Below the pieces are notes generated by a model. The model saw only the letters and a program-made list of their open reading frames with translations, was not told where the DNA came from and did not search any database. Positions 31,400 through 43,544 of a stretch of 64,000 nucleotides of DNA are shown piece by piece. A program made the position numbers and the translations under genes. The DNA lies in contig NC_083341.1 in the NCBI RefSeq assembly GCF_019175385.1, positions 17,864,203 to 17,928,202 of the forward strand. Direction: 5' to 3'. This DNA is from Lycium barbarum. Its lineage: Eukaryota > Streptophyta > Magnoliopsida > Solanales > Solanaceae. Each line of letters starts with the position of its first letter. Position 1 is the first letter of the stretch.

Positions 31400-33110
31400 T
31401 CTTACTTATGAACGTTAAGATAGTTTCATGCAATGCAAGGGGGATTAATTACCCGAGAAATGAGGCCATCACCAAGGTAGAGTTGAGGGAGTAGGCAACA
31501 GGGCAATATGTATACAAGAAAATAAAACGGGAAAAGTTAACCAGAATAAGTTATCAGGTGCATGTGGAGAAGGAGATAGGTGAGGAACAAAACGATCCCT
31601 ACTAGAGAGAGCTTTGTGGATGTGAGGAAGTTGGAATAGTGATAGGAGGAAGAGGAATTTCTCAGTTGCAATCTTCTTTAGAAGTGTGGGAGTCTATGGG
31701 CCAATAAGTGAGTGGTCAAAGTATAGTTCTGAGAAGAAAAATCTAGGTTGATGTCCGAATGGGGATGCACCATGAGTTATAGGTGGAATTTCAATACAAT
31801 ACAGATCCTTAAAGCTATGGAGATTCACTAAAGAAAGTCAACATCTATGGGGAAGAGTCATTAAAGCAGAGCATGGGAGAAAGATAAATGGATGACCAAA
31901 GAGGTAAACACACCTTATGGAGTTGGCCTTTGGAGATCCATAAGGGCCCTATCGCCTGAATTGAAGAGCAATACATCCATCAGAGTGTATGATGGAAACA
32001 GAAATGCCTTCTGAAAGGACAACTGGCTTGGAAGTGGTAGTTTACAAGAGAGCTTTCCTGATATTTTTGGCTTAGTACTTCATCAGCAGAAGACTATTGC
32101 AGAACTTAAATCAGACCAAGGACAGGATCTTATCTTCAGAAGATTGCTCAATGATTGGGAGATTCAGAGGGTGACAGTTTTATAAGGCATTGGAACTCTT
32201 CAGTGGCCTACAAGAGGGGTCTGAAAAGTTATGGTGGTTGGGACATAGCAGTGGCTCTTTTAGGGTGGTAGTGCCTACAAGTTACTGAATCAGACCAACT
32301 AGTAGGTTATGAACTGGCCATGGAAGCACATCTGGAAGATTTAAATCCCATATAAAGTTTCTTGTTTTGTTTGGATTCTGGCCAGAGAGGATCACTTTAA
32401 GCTCCAGCTGTTGCTTTCTCTGTGGTGAGGAAGCGGAGACAGTTAATCATCTGTTTCTACATTGCAAAATTACAGAACAACTATGGAGAATGTTCATCAA
32501 ACTTATGCTTGGAAGGATTATTGATGTTCTACGAAGCAGGTTCTCAGGCAATAGACATGGATAGATGGAGAACTGTCCTGGCAAGCATTTGGTGGACAAT
32601 TTGGAAAGAAAGAAATTCCAGATTACCCCTACCTCGGAAGGTAGGGAGGCTGTTTCACTGGGTATGTTGTTGTTGTTGATGATGATGTGGAAAACTCTTT
32701 GCAGAAGATAAAGTTGAATTGTCTTTTGCTTTTATGGTTTTGGTGTAAACAGACCTATTCAGAAGAATCTGTTGATATAATTGATGTTCTGAGTAGCATT
32801 TAGGATGGCTGTTTAGTTTTGTATACCTGAAGCACTTTTGTAAATATGGTTTCAGTACAACCTATGTACTATTCTGTCTATTAATATACACAAGTTACCA
32901 GTTTCAAAAAAAAAAATACAGATCCTTAAAAAAGTGAGATGTGAGACATTCTCTATTGTAATGGAGCGTTTCTTTGATTTTATAGACTCTCACTAACTTG
33001 TTAACCTTCTGGTGCCAAATTTTCTTGGTTAGATAGAGCTAATGAGGACAGCAAATTCCTATTGCATTTATAGTGTTACTCATGCCACACGACCTTTCTT
33101 ATATTGGATC
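31400..33110 (+). pseudogene. Decayed L1-type LINE endonuclease fragment, split by a second L1
   Basis: From about 31408 the sequence reads like the start of an L1 ORF2 endonuclease (KIVSCNARGINYPRNEA), with many stops. A GG-FNT motif (normally GGDFN) lies at about 31780. After the nested L1 (31814-32914) and its target duplication it continues at 32931 in the same domain (VMERFFDFIDSH). No product is possible. Confidence 0.7.
31814..32914 (+). mobile_element. 5'-truncated L1 LINE with poly-A and 16-bp TSD
   Basis: The sequence encodes a broken ORF2 C-terminus including the zinc-binding RT domain (CCFLCGEEAETVNHLFLHC, 32415-32471). It ends with a noncoding tail and a poly-A run at 32905-32914. 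AATACAGATCCTTAAA occurs at 31798-31813 and again at 32915-32930, a 16-bp target-site duplication. An RTE-like tail piece (CTACCTCGGAAGG ... GGGTATGTTGTTG) sits inside at 32628-32675. Confidence 0.85.
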
Positions 33111-33504
33111 TTAAAGGAAAATAACTTTTTCTAAAGCAAAAGGAAACATGGTGTCAGAAGTCTGTCAACTTTTATAAACAGAGTTTAGTTAAAGCATCAT
33201 TTTCTTTTTTTTCAGGATAAATAACAAGTAACTGGTAAACCAGCTATCTTCAGCTATATCCTAGAAGATGAACTAAATCAAAGAAACTGCTTGTGGTATC
33301 TTTGGCGTCAACAGCATCTTGCCAATATCTCGGCTCCTCCAACCTCTTTCAGTTTTATGTATATTCTTATTCTCCACTTGATCTTGTGCTTGATGAAAAG
33401 GGGTTGCTTGAGCGGCTTTTATTGCTATCAGTTCCTGAAATTACCTGCAAAAAATCATGACTTATTATGTGTTTGAAGATTCTTCTTCATGGTGGGTATG
33501 CCAA
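33111..33504 (-). other. 3' flank of the kinase gene
   Basis: Probably the 3' UTR of the minus-strand kinase gene. No other feature recognised. Confidence 0.4.
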
Positions 33505-36500
33505 TCAGCATTGCTGACATTCACTTACTTGAGAGCTAGATCGACTTTCACTGGATGGGGTTCTTGGGCTGCTTCCATAAGGCATTGGTTGCATTGCTTC
33601 TTCAGCGAGTACGCGTAACTTGTTAAGTTCAGGCAAAATGACAGTGCCAAGATCTGGTCGATCTTTACGCCTGAGTTCTGCACACTTGAGTGCTAACTTG
33701 GCAAATGTCAGAGCCTGTTCAACAGGCCAGTCAGGAACTGCTGGATCAAGCATATCAGCAAAAGTGCCTTTCTCAATTGCCCTCTCAACATGGTGGGTCA
33801 AACCCATTGGAGGTCTGGCTGTAATTATTTGGAGAAGCATTATTCCAAGTGAGTATATATCAGATTTTGTTCCCAACATCCCAGTTTGCTGATATTCAGG
33901 GTCTATATAACAAAATGTTCCCGCTGTTGACGTCATTCGATACTGTGTCACAGAGTCAGCTACAGAAGGGGGGACGAGCCTAGCTAAACCAACGTCACTG
34001 ATCTTACTTACATAATTGCGGTCTAGCAAAATGTTGCCAGGTTTCAGATCCCGGTGCACTAGAGGTTCTGGCTTGGTCTGGTGAAGGAAAAGGAGGCTAG
34101 TACCGACCTCTGCAGCTATACGGAATCTTAGTTGCCAAGGAAGAACTGGAGTGTTTCCTCTTCGGAAGAGGCGATCATCTAAGCTCCCATTGGCCATGTA
34201 CTCATACACTAGGCAGCCAAATTCAGGGCAGGCTCCAAGTAGAAGAACCATGTTTGGATGCCTTATGCAGCTTAGAACTTCAACCTGCATCAGGGCAAAT
34301 GAAAAGGGACATGAGAGAATATACCTTTTTCGGGAACTACTCTATGACTGATTGGATTTGGTTAGTATGGAATTTTATTTGGCGTGATGGGGTGAGTGGT
34401 GTGGCATTGTCAATATTTTATTACACAATATAGAGGCTCTATAGTTCCTATTTTCACACATTTTGGTTTGTTGAGCGCTGAGTTGTTTGGTCCAAGGACA
34501 TAAGCATTTATAAAGATGCTTAGGGGATGCCACAACAGCAGACCACTATTATTCTGTTTTCCTGCAAGATAAACAACTCACTATGTTCTCTAAAGGAAAG
34601 ATTCCTCTGTTTCATACCTCTTGCTGAAATTGTGACCTTCCCTGAGCAGCATCTGGACGAAGAACCTTAATCGCAACCTGCGTGTGATCCAAGTAACACT
34701 TGTATACCGGCCCGTATCCACCTTCCCCAATTTTACGAGATGCTGCAAAGTTATCCGTTGCTGCTTCAATCTCCTCTATTGTATACTTACGATACCGGCA
34801 ATCACTTTGTGCAAGGGCATCCAATACCTTCTTCTTCTCTTCAGCTTCAATGTGTGCCTTCCTTTCTGCATTGATTCTTCTCTGTGCCTCCCGTTCGGCA
34901 ATCCTCTGTGCTTCTTCCGCAGCTTCAAGGGCTGCCCTGCACTTTGCTTTTTCTTTCTCTGCAACGGCCAGTGCTGCTTCCTCGGCTAGTCGTGCCTCTT
35001 CTAATTTTTGTTCTTCTTCTACTTTCCAGCGGCTAAGTTCCAATGCCTGCATGAAAAATATTAGGCTACATTCTAGTTCACAAGAGAAGTACTTTCCAAC
35101 ACATTCTGATAAACTAATGTACTACACTATGCTAATAAAAGACCATTTTGTGGTAACATCAGAATTTTTCCCCAAAATCGAATTAATACCTTATGTTTTG
35201 CTGAAAGTGCCTCCTTGCATGCTGTGCTGTACATGTCCATGGTCTGCTTGAGCTCCTGCTTGAGTCTTCTCATCTCCGCTTCAATGTCTTCCTACATATT
35301 AGAGAAAGAAGTTTATCATGATTAGAGTTTGTTGCACCATATTTATCTTCGTATACTTTTGTTGGGAGTTATTCGGTTAAACTTAGATTGCTTGTGTGAT
35401 ATTATATCTAGTGTGTTTCGACAGATTTCTGCAGATATTCGTGTACTTGGGATGTTGAAATGCGTACCAGGTTGTTGGTTGATGACCATGATCCATTTCC
35501 ACTCTCAAAAGAATTTGATGATAAGGCATTAGCTTCAGATAACCTGGTTCCTGAGAATGATGATCCAAAGCTTAATCTGCTCTCTGTTTCTGAGCTGTTT
35601 GAAAGTCGAGGAGCAGAATATCTATTATCTGTGTCTGAGCTGTTTGAAAGCCGAGGTGGAAGACCCAATTCATTATTGTCCATAGAGATCAGAAATGCAC
35701 GATCTGAGCTTGGACGACCAGAGCTCACAAATGATTGGTCAGAATCTGCCACTGAGAAGTCTCCATATGATTTGTTTACCCCTTTACTTCTGTTGAATGG
35801 TGACCTGTTGAAAGACATACACATAAAATTGAGTTGTTTTTTGTTAGTCAACCCTTTTATGTTGCATACTTTGCAGTTCCTCTTATACAGTCAAACCTCT
35901 CTATAACAACCTTGTTTGTTCCGATATTTGCTGGCTTTTATAGTGACGGGCTATTATACACCTATAACAACATTTGACATTTAAATCTTATTTGGTGGTT
36001 ATAGACAAAAATGATGCAAAAAATCTAAATTTCCATTTTTAATGTTATAAAGAATAACAAAATTATTTAAATTTAAAATCTCAAAAGTATTCATATTCAG
36101 TAATTCAAAATTAAAGAAAGCCAATACATCATTAAATAGCAATTTTATAGTTGTTGTTAAAGGTAAAAAGATGTTATTGAGATGTTAAATATAACATAGA
36201 AAATCGGTTCCGATAGAACTTGGCTTTTATAGTGAAGTGCTATTATATAAGGATGTCGTTATAGAGAGGTTTGACTGTATGTTGCATAAAGCACTATCCG
36301 TTTCCTGATTCTCTGAAAAACTTACTTGATGAAATCTGAGTCGTCAGTTGAACTTCGGGGTGCGTACGGTGACCTACCATCAGCCATACTTCCTGTTGAA
36401 ATAGGACCTGTTCTAAACAGTGTTAGTGCTTTATGACAGGGAAATTATTGCAATATGCTGCTGGTGAAAAAGCAGACCTCTTGTGTTGTTGATTTGTGCA

Positions 36501-38480
36501 TAACGTGTATCGATGAGGCCAAGCTTAGCACCTAGAGAGGAGCTGGTCTGATTCTGCAGCGGGGCAGGTGGTGTACTGGGAACAGGCGCAGATGGACTCT
36601 TTATCGTTTGAACTTTCCCTTTGGCAATCACATAAACCGTGCAAAAGCCTGGTACAACTTTGGTGACGGCGCTTGGAATATCCATTGTCTTGAATCTTCG
36701 AAAGTCTTAAGTGTTGTAAGTAGCTAGATATGGAACAGTGCAATCTTGGTGAATTTGACTAATTATTGGAAACAACGAAAGTACCTGCTAACGAAACCAT
36801 TTCTTGATGCAGCTCCCATCACCAGATTCTCTATGACATTGGTTGAAATGTAGTCGCTTATGGAGTTTGCTACGTCTATGCCTTCGATTACAACTTCATT
36901 GACTTGAATCTACGACAAAGAGAGAAAAGCTTATTCAGAAAATGAAACACGAGCAAGAAATTTAGTAAGTAGCTGCATATACTTACATTTTTACGGTTGC
37001 AGAAGCATCGGAAGGGTAAGAACAACTCCTTTGCTTGACTATCAGGATCACTTCTATATACTTTGGGAGTTCCATCACTCACATCTGAGAAAGAACAGTT
37101 TTTCCAAGTATGTAAAAAGTGCTTGAATGTATTCTTTCTTTTCTTTTCTTTTCTTTGGAGGTAGTGGACACGCTTAATGCCGGAGGTGGATGTAGACTTT
37201 GAATAATAGGTTCAACTGAACTCAATATTTTCGACATGAAACATAGATATATATGTGAAAAGTCACTAAAGCTCTAACAAATATTAAATTTTGAATTCAT
37301 AATTTGAGAAGCACAATAAGTTTAATGCTAAGAACTTTAAAGATTAAAAGCATTACAAGGTTTAAATCTTGTATGCTTCTATATTTGAAGCCAGGACAGA
37401 TACCTCTTATCAACTAAAAATACTTTCATGGCTTTTTGCACGGTTTTACATGGTTTGGTAGGTAAGGTTATTCTTTCATGGCGTAAAGGATGGGTTAAAT
37501 ATTTCGGCCAAAAACAGAAAAATGATACTACCTTTTACCAGAAGAGATAATTCTTGAAAATTTTGAAATTATAGACAAGAAAAGATCGAAAAAAATAAAT
37601 CAAAATGGACCCAAACAAATGAATGCCAAATTAGAGCTAGTATGATAACCTCATTCAATATTTGACTCGAGCTATGTGAATATGATTAAACTCAAAAAGG
37701 AGAACAACTACACAAATTTAGCAATATGATTGAAATTGCTTGACATTGAAAAATAAAATAAAATTGCAAGTTGTGGATGGTTTGCAATTTGCATGTGATT
37801 ACGTGCAAGCATACATAACCTTCATCCCCCACACCCAAGAAAAGTGGTAAACAGAAAAGCCTCAGACCCTTTGCTAATTTCAGGAAACAAAATTTAGGAA
37901 AACTAGTCATATATTCTTTCATATTTATAAATCCAAATATTCTATGCAAAATTTTGCTGGGGGCGTGCCTGTGGAAAGGGACAGCTGAAGACCACTAGAC
38001 AGGGAAAACGAGGATTAGATATTTCGTCTAATCGAATTAATTATTCTTCCGAACGACCATGTCAAAGTGAGGTAATCAATAGGTCTTCAAATTGTTCATT
38101 TGAAAAAATTAAAACCCCTCTTATTAGACGTAAAAAATAACGTAATTAATCCTCTCATCAACCCAAAAATTAAGGAGAAAGAATTAGAAAAAATCATCAA
38201 TATCTCCGGTCGATTTTCATCAATTGTTTCAAAAAATATTTTTTTTTATATCAAAAATATGTAAATAAATGAAAGAGGCAGAAAAAAGACCTGCATTTGG
38301 AAGGGAATTAGAAGGTCTGACTTTAACATGAAGAAGAGTAATATTTTTTCCTTTGCCAATAAGATTATCAACTGCCCATTTTAATGCATATTGACTTCCT
38401 TTATCTTTGTCTATTGCAACAACTGTTGCCTTTTCTTCTCCTTTTTTATCTCCAGTACTGCTCCTTTGGCTCATCATCAT
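33505..38480 (-). CDS. USP-domain receptor-like cytoplasmic kinase (RLCK-IX/PUB-kinase type, no U-box)
   Basis: Nine exons: 38480-38291, 37084-36987, 36909-36785, 36695-36478, 36407-36326, 35804-35468, 35291-35190, 35046-34618, 34284-33505. Every junction is GT..AG and in frame, giving 786 aa.

Order: an N-terminal universal-stress-protein domain (about 15-165, ATVVAIDKDKGSQYALKWAV); a Ser-rich linker; an Ala/Glu/Arg-rich coiled coil (about 350-460); and a protein kinase (about 477-750). The kinase has GEGGYGPVY (491-499), Lys511, HRDLKPGN with Asp606, DVG (624-626) in place of DFG, and GTFCYIDPEYQQTG. The gene ends shortly after the kinase in a Ser-rich tail, with no U-box, unlike the PUB E3 ligases of the same architecture. 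The DVG motif is usual in this family. Likely soluble or membrane-associated signalling; substrates unknown. Confidence 0.9.
35888..36277. mobile_element. Emigrant-like (pogo/Tc1-mariner) MITE in kinase intron 5
   Basis: Perfect inverted ends CAGTCAAACCTCTCTATAAC, flanked by TA on both sides (35886-35887 and 36278-36279). The 390-bp AT-rich interior includes a second inner inverted pair (CTTTTATAGTGA). Noncoding. It lies entirely within the intron between exons 5 and 6. Confidence 0.85.
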
Positions 38481-38851
38481 ATTTCTTCAACAAATTAATT
38501 CAACAATGAAACACACAAGAATATTCAAATAATAAGATAAATTCTTATTATTTTCTCTCTTTTTCTTTTCCCTTTCTTTCAAGATTTGGGACCTCAAATA
38601 GGTCCCAAGTTCCTTTATGATTTTCCTTTGTTTAGTTTCTTTCTTTCTCTTCTATGTGATAATCAATATGTTTTAAAATTTATGATTGAAATCTCTCTCT
38701 CTCTCTAAATTTACTCTTTATATATCTGTGCATAAATACACATTTACATCTACGTGTATGTGTCTACTACTTTTGAAGGCTCTAAAAGGTTTGTCCATTT
38801 ATCAAGCTCGTCCAGGAATTTGTTTACCTTTATTTGGTAGTATCTTTTCAT

Positions 38852-38898
<47 letters not shown>

Positions 38899-39020
38899 TA
38901 TTTATGTAGGGTTCTGAGTTTCTGGGGTTATCTTAAAGGTTTGACTTGAGAAGACATTGCATGAAAACAATTTTCTTTTGTTTTTTACTTTTATAAAGAA
39001 AAAGAAAAAGATTGTAGTTT
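38481..39020. other. Upstream region of the kinase gene with TC and ATTT microsatellites
   Basis: Pyrimidine-rich on the plus strand: TC repeats at 38690-38706 read as GAGA repeats in the gene's orientation, common in plant 5' leaders. An (ATTT)n run of about 13 units covers 38846-38898. No gene. Confidence 0.6.
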
Positions 39021-39309
39021 CACTACTATAAAATCTTTATTTTCCCACTGAAAAATGTTCAGTGGCTATTTCCCACTGAAAAATGTTCAGTGGCTATTTC
39101 CCACTGAATGTAGGTGGGAAAAACCTAAATAGTAGTGTTTTCACACGGAAAAATTAAGTTGTTTCCCAGCGTTTCAATAGGAGCCTGTTTACCATCATGC
39201 GTTTTCCCAGTGAGTTGGTTCCGTGAAAATGAGATGGGAAAATCATGTTCTATATATAGCACAAATTTCCCACTAAATGTCCGTGGAAAAAACCTTTATT
39301 CTAGTAGAG
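39021..39309. mobile_element. CACTA-like MITE
   Basis: The left end CACTACTATAAAATCTTTAT and the complement of the right end (CTCTACTAGAATAAAGG) match in inverted orientation. TTT flanks both sides (39018-39020, 39310-39312), the 3-bp duplication of CACTA elements. CACTGAAAAATGTTCAGTGG, itself a palindrome, is repeated in tandem near 39049-39095. Confidence 0.65.
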
Positions 39310-39689
39310 TTTTGCGGGATTCGTCGATAACTGTGTCTGTATAATATATATGGGTATTATTATTTTCCAAGTAAAACAATTTAATATAACATGAAATAAT
39401 AGGCGACACTTAGTAAGATCCCAATATGCAAATTATTATATGTAATGTCACTGTTTACTAAAAATATTAAAAGTATAAGTATTTCCGTTATCCAAATTCG
39501 TTTAACGTGATTTGATATCTTTTTGTTAAGATTTCCAGAAATGGTATAATAAGTTTTCACAAGATGCTTGATTTAGAGTTTGATGAATTTGATCTTGATT
39601 TGTATATGAACGAGGGACAACATTAAAATGTCATAAAGAAATTGTTCACAAACACCAACAATAATAATTATTATTACAATTTACAACAC

Positions 39690-40404
39690 AGTGCAAATTA
39701 ACAACTTTGGAGCATTTCGGCTTGGGCATGTAGTTTTTTTGTGGCCAGCTATTTTGCATAAGGAGCATTTGTTTTTCCTCGTTGGAAATGATTTCCCAAT
39801 TCCACGTCTGATCTTTGTTCGCCTTCTTCCGGGTTTGCTGAGATCAACATCTGGAGGAGGTATTTCTCTTACTAAAATCTCTAAAGATACTTCTCAGGAT
39901 TCTTCAGAAGGCATAGGACAAATTTCCTCACAATATGCAATTATGTATTTCTCCACCTTATAATATGGAGATGAGTACTCATAAATCCGTCTTCCAAAGT
40001 CTTCACTATATTGGACTCGAAGCGCTGCCATTGCATGTGGACAATGTATTTTGTCCAGGTCAAAAACTCTACAAGTACAAGATCTTCTTTGCAGATCGAC
40101 TGTCGACACTACACCGTGACCGATGACGCTGAACTTGTAGTTGGCGGTTTGATGGGCCAATAACTTGTTCCCCAAGTTGATAGTTTTTTTGAAAAAAAAT
40201 TCATTGAAGGAAAAAAGATGATGTTGGTGAGTCGACGAATTCCATACACCTCCCATGAAATTTTTCGGCAAACCTCATGTTTCTGGCATCAAATAAAGCA
40301 GTAATGGGAAATTCACTTTCAACATCGAACATTGCGTTCACTGACTCAGCAATGTTTGTCGTCATAAGATTATACCTGTGAAAATAAACAGTAACGTCTT
40401 TCAT
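39690..40404 (-). pseudogene. Mutator-like (MULE) transposase C-terminal remnant
   Basis: Two minus-strand frames continue each other. One has NLMTTNIAESVNAMF, typical just after the MULE catalytic region. The other has a SWIM zinc finger, CTC and CPHAMAAL separated by RVFDLDKIH. Downstream at about 39700-39760 is a zinc knuckle CSLCKIAGHKKTTC, seen at the end of many plant MuDR transposases. The catalytic N-terminal part is missing, with a stop between the frames near 40200. No termini assigned. Confidence 0.8.
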
Positions 40405-41250
40405 TAATGTACAAAAGGTTAGCTGTTGGAAAAAATCAAACAGTCATGACAGTATAGAAACAAAATGCAACAACTAAGTTAGTTGTTCCAATAGATGTGT
40501 TACTTGTTGGAAACAACTTCAGTTTTTGTCTCTGTTTTATAGCAAAATGCAACATCTATTCAATGTCATTTTATTTGGATATATTTTAAAAAGTATTTCT
40601 AATTATTTATAGGTTGAAGATTGATGCAATTCAAAGCTCCTTAAAGCATCCAACTATAAAAAATGATGGCTGACCAAAAGAAGGAAAGATTAAGAAATTA
40701 TAAAAAGGTAAACAAATGAGATATATTTAATGAACGAGATATTGAGATATATTTAATGAAAATAATGTTTTAACATTTTTAGTTGGTTCTCACTCTCTCA
40801 AGGAGAGTGAACTACACTCTCTGTGCCACCTCACCATCTAGGCAGGTATGCATTTCAGTTCAAAATAGTTCCGGGGGGGGGGGGGGGGTAATAGGTCCTC
40901 TGCAAAGTTTAGGTGTGTTACAACAAATATGGCCATGGTTTAGGAGTCATTTTAGCCATTTTCCCTAAATAAAATGAATGAAAACAAATAAATAATCTAT
41001 GAGGCGCGAATATCTCGCTCTCTTTAGGGAGATTCAAGCCCATTGCGGTGTGCTATTCTTTACAGGTCTAGCAGTATAACTCTGACTTGTCCCCTAGAGG
41101 ATACAACAACCTGTCAATGTCGTCTGACTCAAATAATTCCGGACCAGTTGAAGAGTCCAAAGCTCCACCATAAGAACACCTTCCTTCAACATAAAAGTAC
41201 TCTCTTTTGTAGTGAATTAGTTGGAGACTTAGAATATTTTTCTTTGGCTC

Positions 41251-41284
<34 letters not shown>

Positions 41285-41633
41285 ACTACCATTAAAATAT
41301 AAACACAACATAACAATTTTACCCACTCCTCATTTACTTTTTCTCATACAACGCAAGGATGAAAACATCCTTTATATAGGTATAAAATTTATTCCACAAG
41401 TAAATGTCAAGAAAGTGGATCATCATTTGAGGTTTAGTGGGGAAATTAGTAGGAGATAATGTGGGAGAACGTGCTAGAGTGGTTACAAGAGTTACAAGAA
41501 TAATGATACCACTCTCTCCACTTTATGGACACTAACAAAACATGTAATTTAATATAATATTTTATAACATTAAAATGCTCATAAATCCAACAGTGGCTAA
41601 TGAGTGATCAAACTCACGTTTTAAAATTAATTT
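40405..41633. other. Mixed repeat DNA left of the 14-kb copia element
   Basis: Contains a partial relative of the 10511-11447 foldback at about 40790-40960 (CTCTCAAGGAGAGTG, then an 18-base G run and GGTAATAGGTCCTC). A (CT)15 microsatellite lies at 41253-41282. The rest shows no gene. Confidence 0.55.
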
Positions 41634-42075
41634 TGAAGAATAAAATCAAACACACAGTTTGCAGGATCATTGAATTCGTTTCACTAGTCAAATAGTGTAA
41701 TCACATGTTTATGAAACACGAACTACACCGAAATAGCCACAGTCTATATCGTGTACCTTAGTTACAGAAAATCGTTCCTAACGCTCGTAAAAGATTCTTC
41801 AATCAAGAACACTTTGTTGCATGAACTTTTAGAATGAGAGAAGGAGAAGAAGTATTTTCTGTTTTTGGGAGAAGGAAAACTAACGTTAAGGAGTTCTACA
41901 GAAGAATCCTTTTTTATTAAACAGAACCGATACAACGGTTAGGAAGAGTCCTACCGTTGTATCCCTTCACTTTTATTATTTTGTAAATAATAAATATATA
42001 ACAAATATGTATTAATTATTTTATTTACATGGATCCGGGTTGGCCCACATGGGTGGCCCGGTCCAATTTCCTTCA
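41634..42075 (-). repeat. 3' LTR of the 14-kb copia element
   Basis: 442 bp. Adjoins the polypurine tract (GTGGGAGA on the minus strand) at 42076-42087, where the solo Ogre/Tat LTR later landed. Confidence 0.9.
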
Positions 42076-42087
42076 TCTCCCACTCGG

Positions 42088-43539
42088 TGATGTGCCGTGA
42101 ATTTCGGCACATTTTATGCTTTTGTCACTAGAAGTGTTGCTTGTTTTTAAGTGTTTTTACATCGTTTCTTATGTTATTTTGGTGTTTTGTAGGGTTGGTT
42201 GACTAAGGAACGGAAATGATAAGAAATGGTGAAAAACGGACAACTTGGAGCAAAAGGACGGTCCGTAACTCGAGTTACGGTCCGTAACGTGATCCGTACC
42301 AGAGAGGATACGTGCCGCTATAAAGGACGGTCCGTAACTTATGTTACGGGCCGTAACGTGTACCGTAAGCTGAGGAAAATTTTCAGAAAGTTGCCTAAGT
42401 AGTGTCACAGGTTACGCCCAGAAGGACGGTCCGTAACTTAGGTTACGGGGCGTAACGTCATGGCGTAACGCATTGGCCACTGAAGACTGAGACCATGATC
42501 CGCTGAAAGATACGGACCGTAACCTGTGTTACGGTCCATCGCAAGAAGCCGTGACATCAAGCTGACAAAGGACGGAACCGAAGGACGGACCGTAACCTGT
42601 GTTACGGTCTGTAACGATGCCGCGTAAGGGTGTTTTTGTCCAGAAACTTGGCGCGATTTTTGGCCCTATAAATACTTGAATTTAGGGTTTTAATTCATTA
42701 TTCTGATTTTCTTTGGAGCATTAACTCAATTCTTGATTATTTGAAGTGGTTGGAGCATTTAAAGAACCAACTTCACTTTCATTCCATATTGTATTAGCAT
42801 CGTAAGTATATTATGTTAACTTTTAAGTTTTATTTGTTAACCAAAATGATGAGTAGCTAATTTAATTCTAAGGTTGTGGATCCCATGATGGGTATTTTGT
42901 GAATGGGTTTCTACTATTGATATACGCATAATGGTTGTTGATATTTATTCTATCTTTGTGCATTAGCGTTGGGTAATGATTGCGAGCATTAGCCTAAGCC
43001 ATTATACTCACTTTCTTGGGAAAGAGAGTCAGTATAGGTAAGATTGAATAACAATGACTCGGGGCGTTAACCCTCGTTTAATAGACTAACTTAGTGATAA
43101 GAACAAGTCTAAATTGGCATTATTGCTCGCTCTTCGATTTCAACTCTTTTACATTTGGAAAAATCATAAAGAGGAAATACGGCCTAACTGTTGGGAAACA
43201 TTAAGAAGTCCTTAAGAGATCAAGTGCATACTCTTAGAACAACCATTAGAAGTATATCACATTGAAACCTGAAGCATAATATCTAATCAAAATGGGGAAC
43301 ACAACCTTAGTCTCTCTCTCGCATTAAGTACAATTCAAGTCAAAGTATTCAATTACATTACTCAACAAATATTTCAAACTATTCGGAATAAGATTAAAGC
43401 CTTTAAAGACTAGTATCGCATACAATTAGTACCCTTTTCTCTCTATATTCCCTGTGGGATTCGACCCCAACCTTGTTTGGGTTACTATATTTGACAACGT
43501 CCGCTTTACGCCATTAATAGGTGTAATTTGAGCGTATCA
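42088..43539 (+). mobile_element. Solo LTR of an Ogre/Tat-type Ty3/gypsy element, TSD CTCGG
   Basis: 1,452 bp, TGATGTG...GCGTATCA, with CTCGG at 42083-42087 and 43540-43544. The 3' part has GGGATTCGACCCCAACC, shared with the LTR at 6259-7446 (Ogre/Tat signature). Five palindromic ACGGWCCGTAAC..GTTACGG units lie at 42254-42625. No internal region remains, so it is the product of LTR-LTR recombination. It sits inside the purine tract of the host copia element. Confidence 0.92.
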
Positions 43540-43544
43540 CTCGG

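Noticed and set aside
34700..35251. 183-codon plus-strand frame
   Set aside because: Antisense to the Ala/Glu/Arg-rich coiled coil of the kinase, whose codon bias opens the opposite strand.
38846..38898. (ATTT)n run considered as a CRISPR-like or regulatory repeat
   Set aside because: A simple tetranucleotide microsatellite without spacers.
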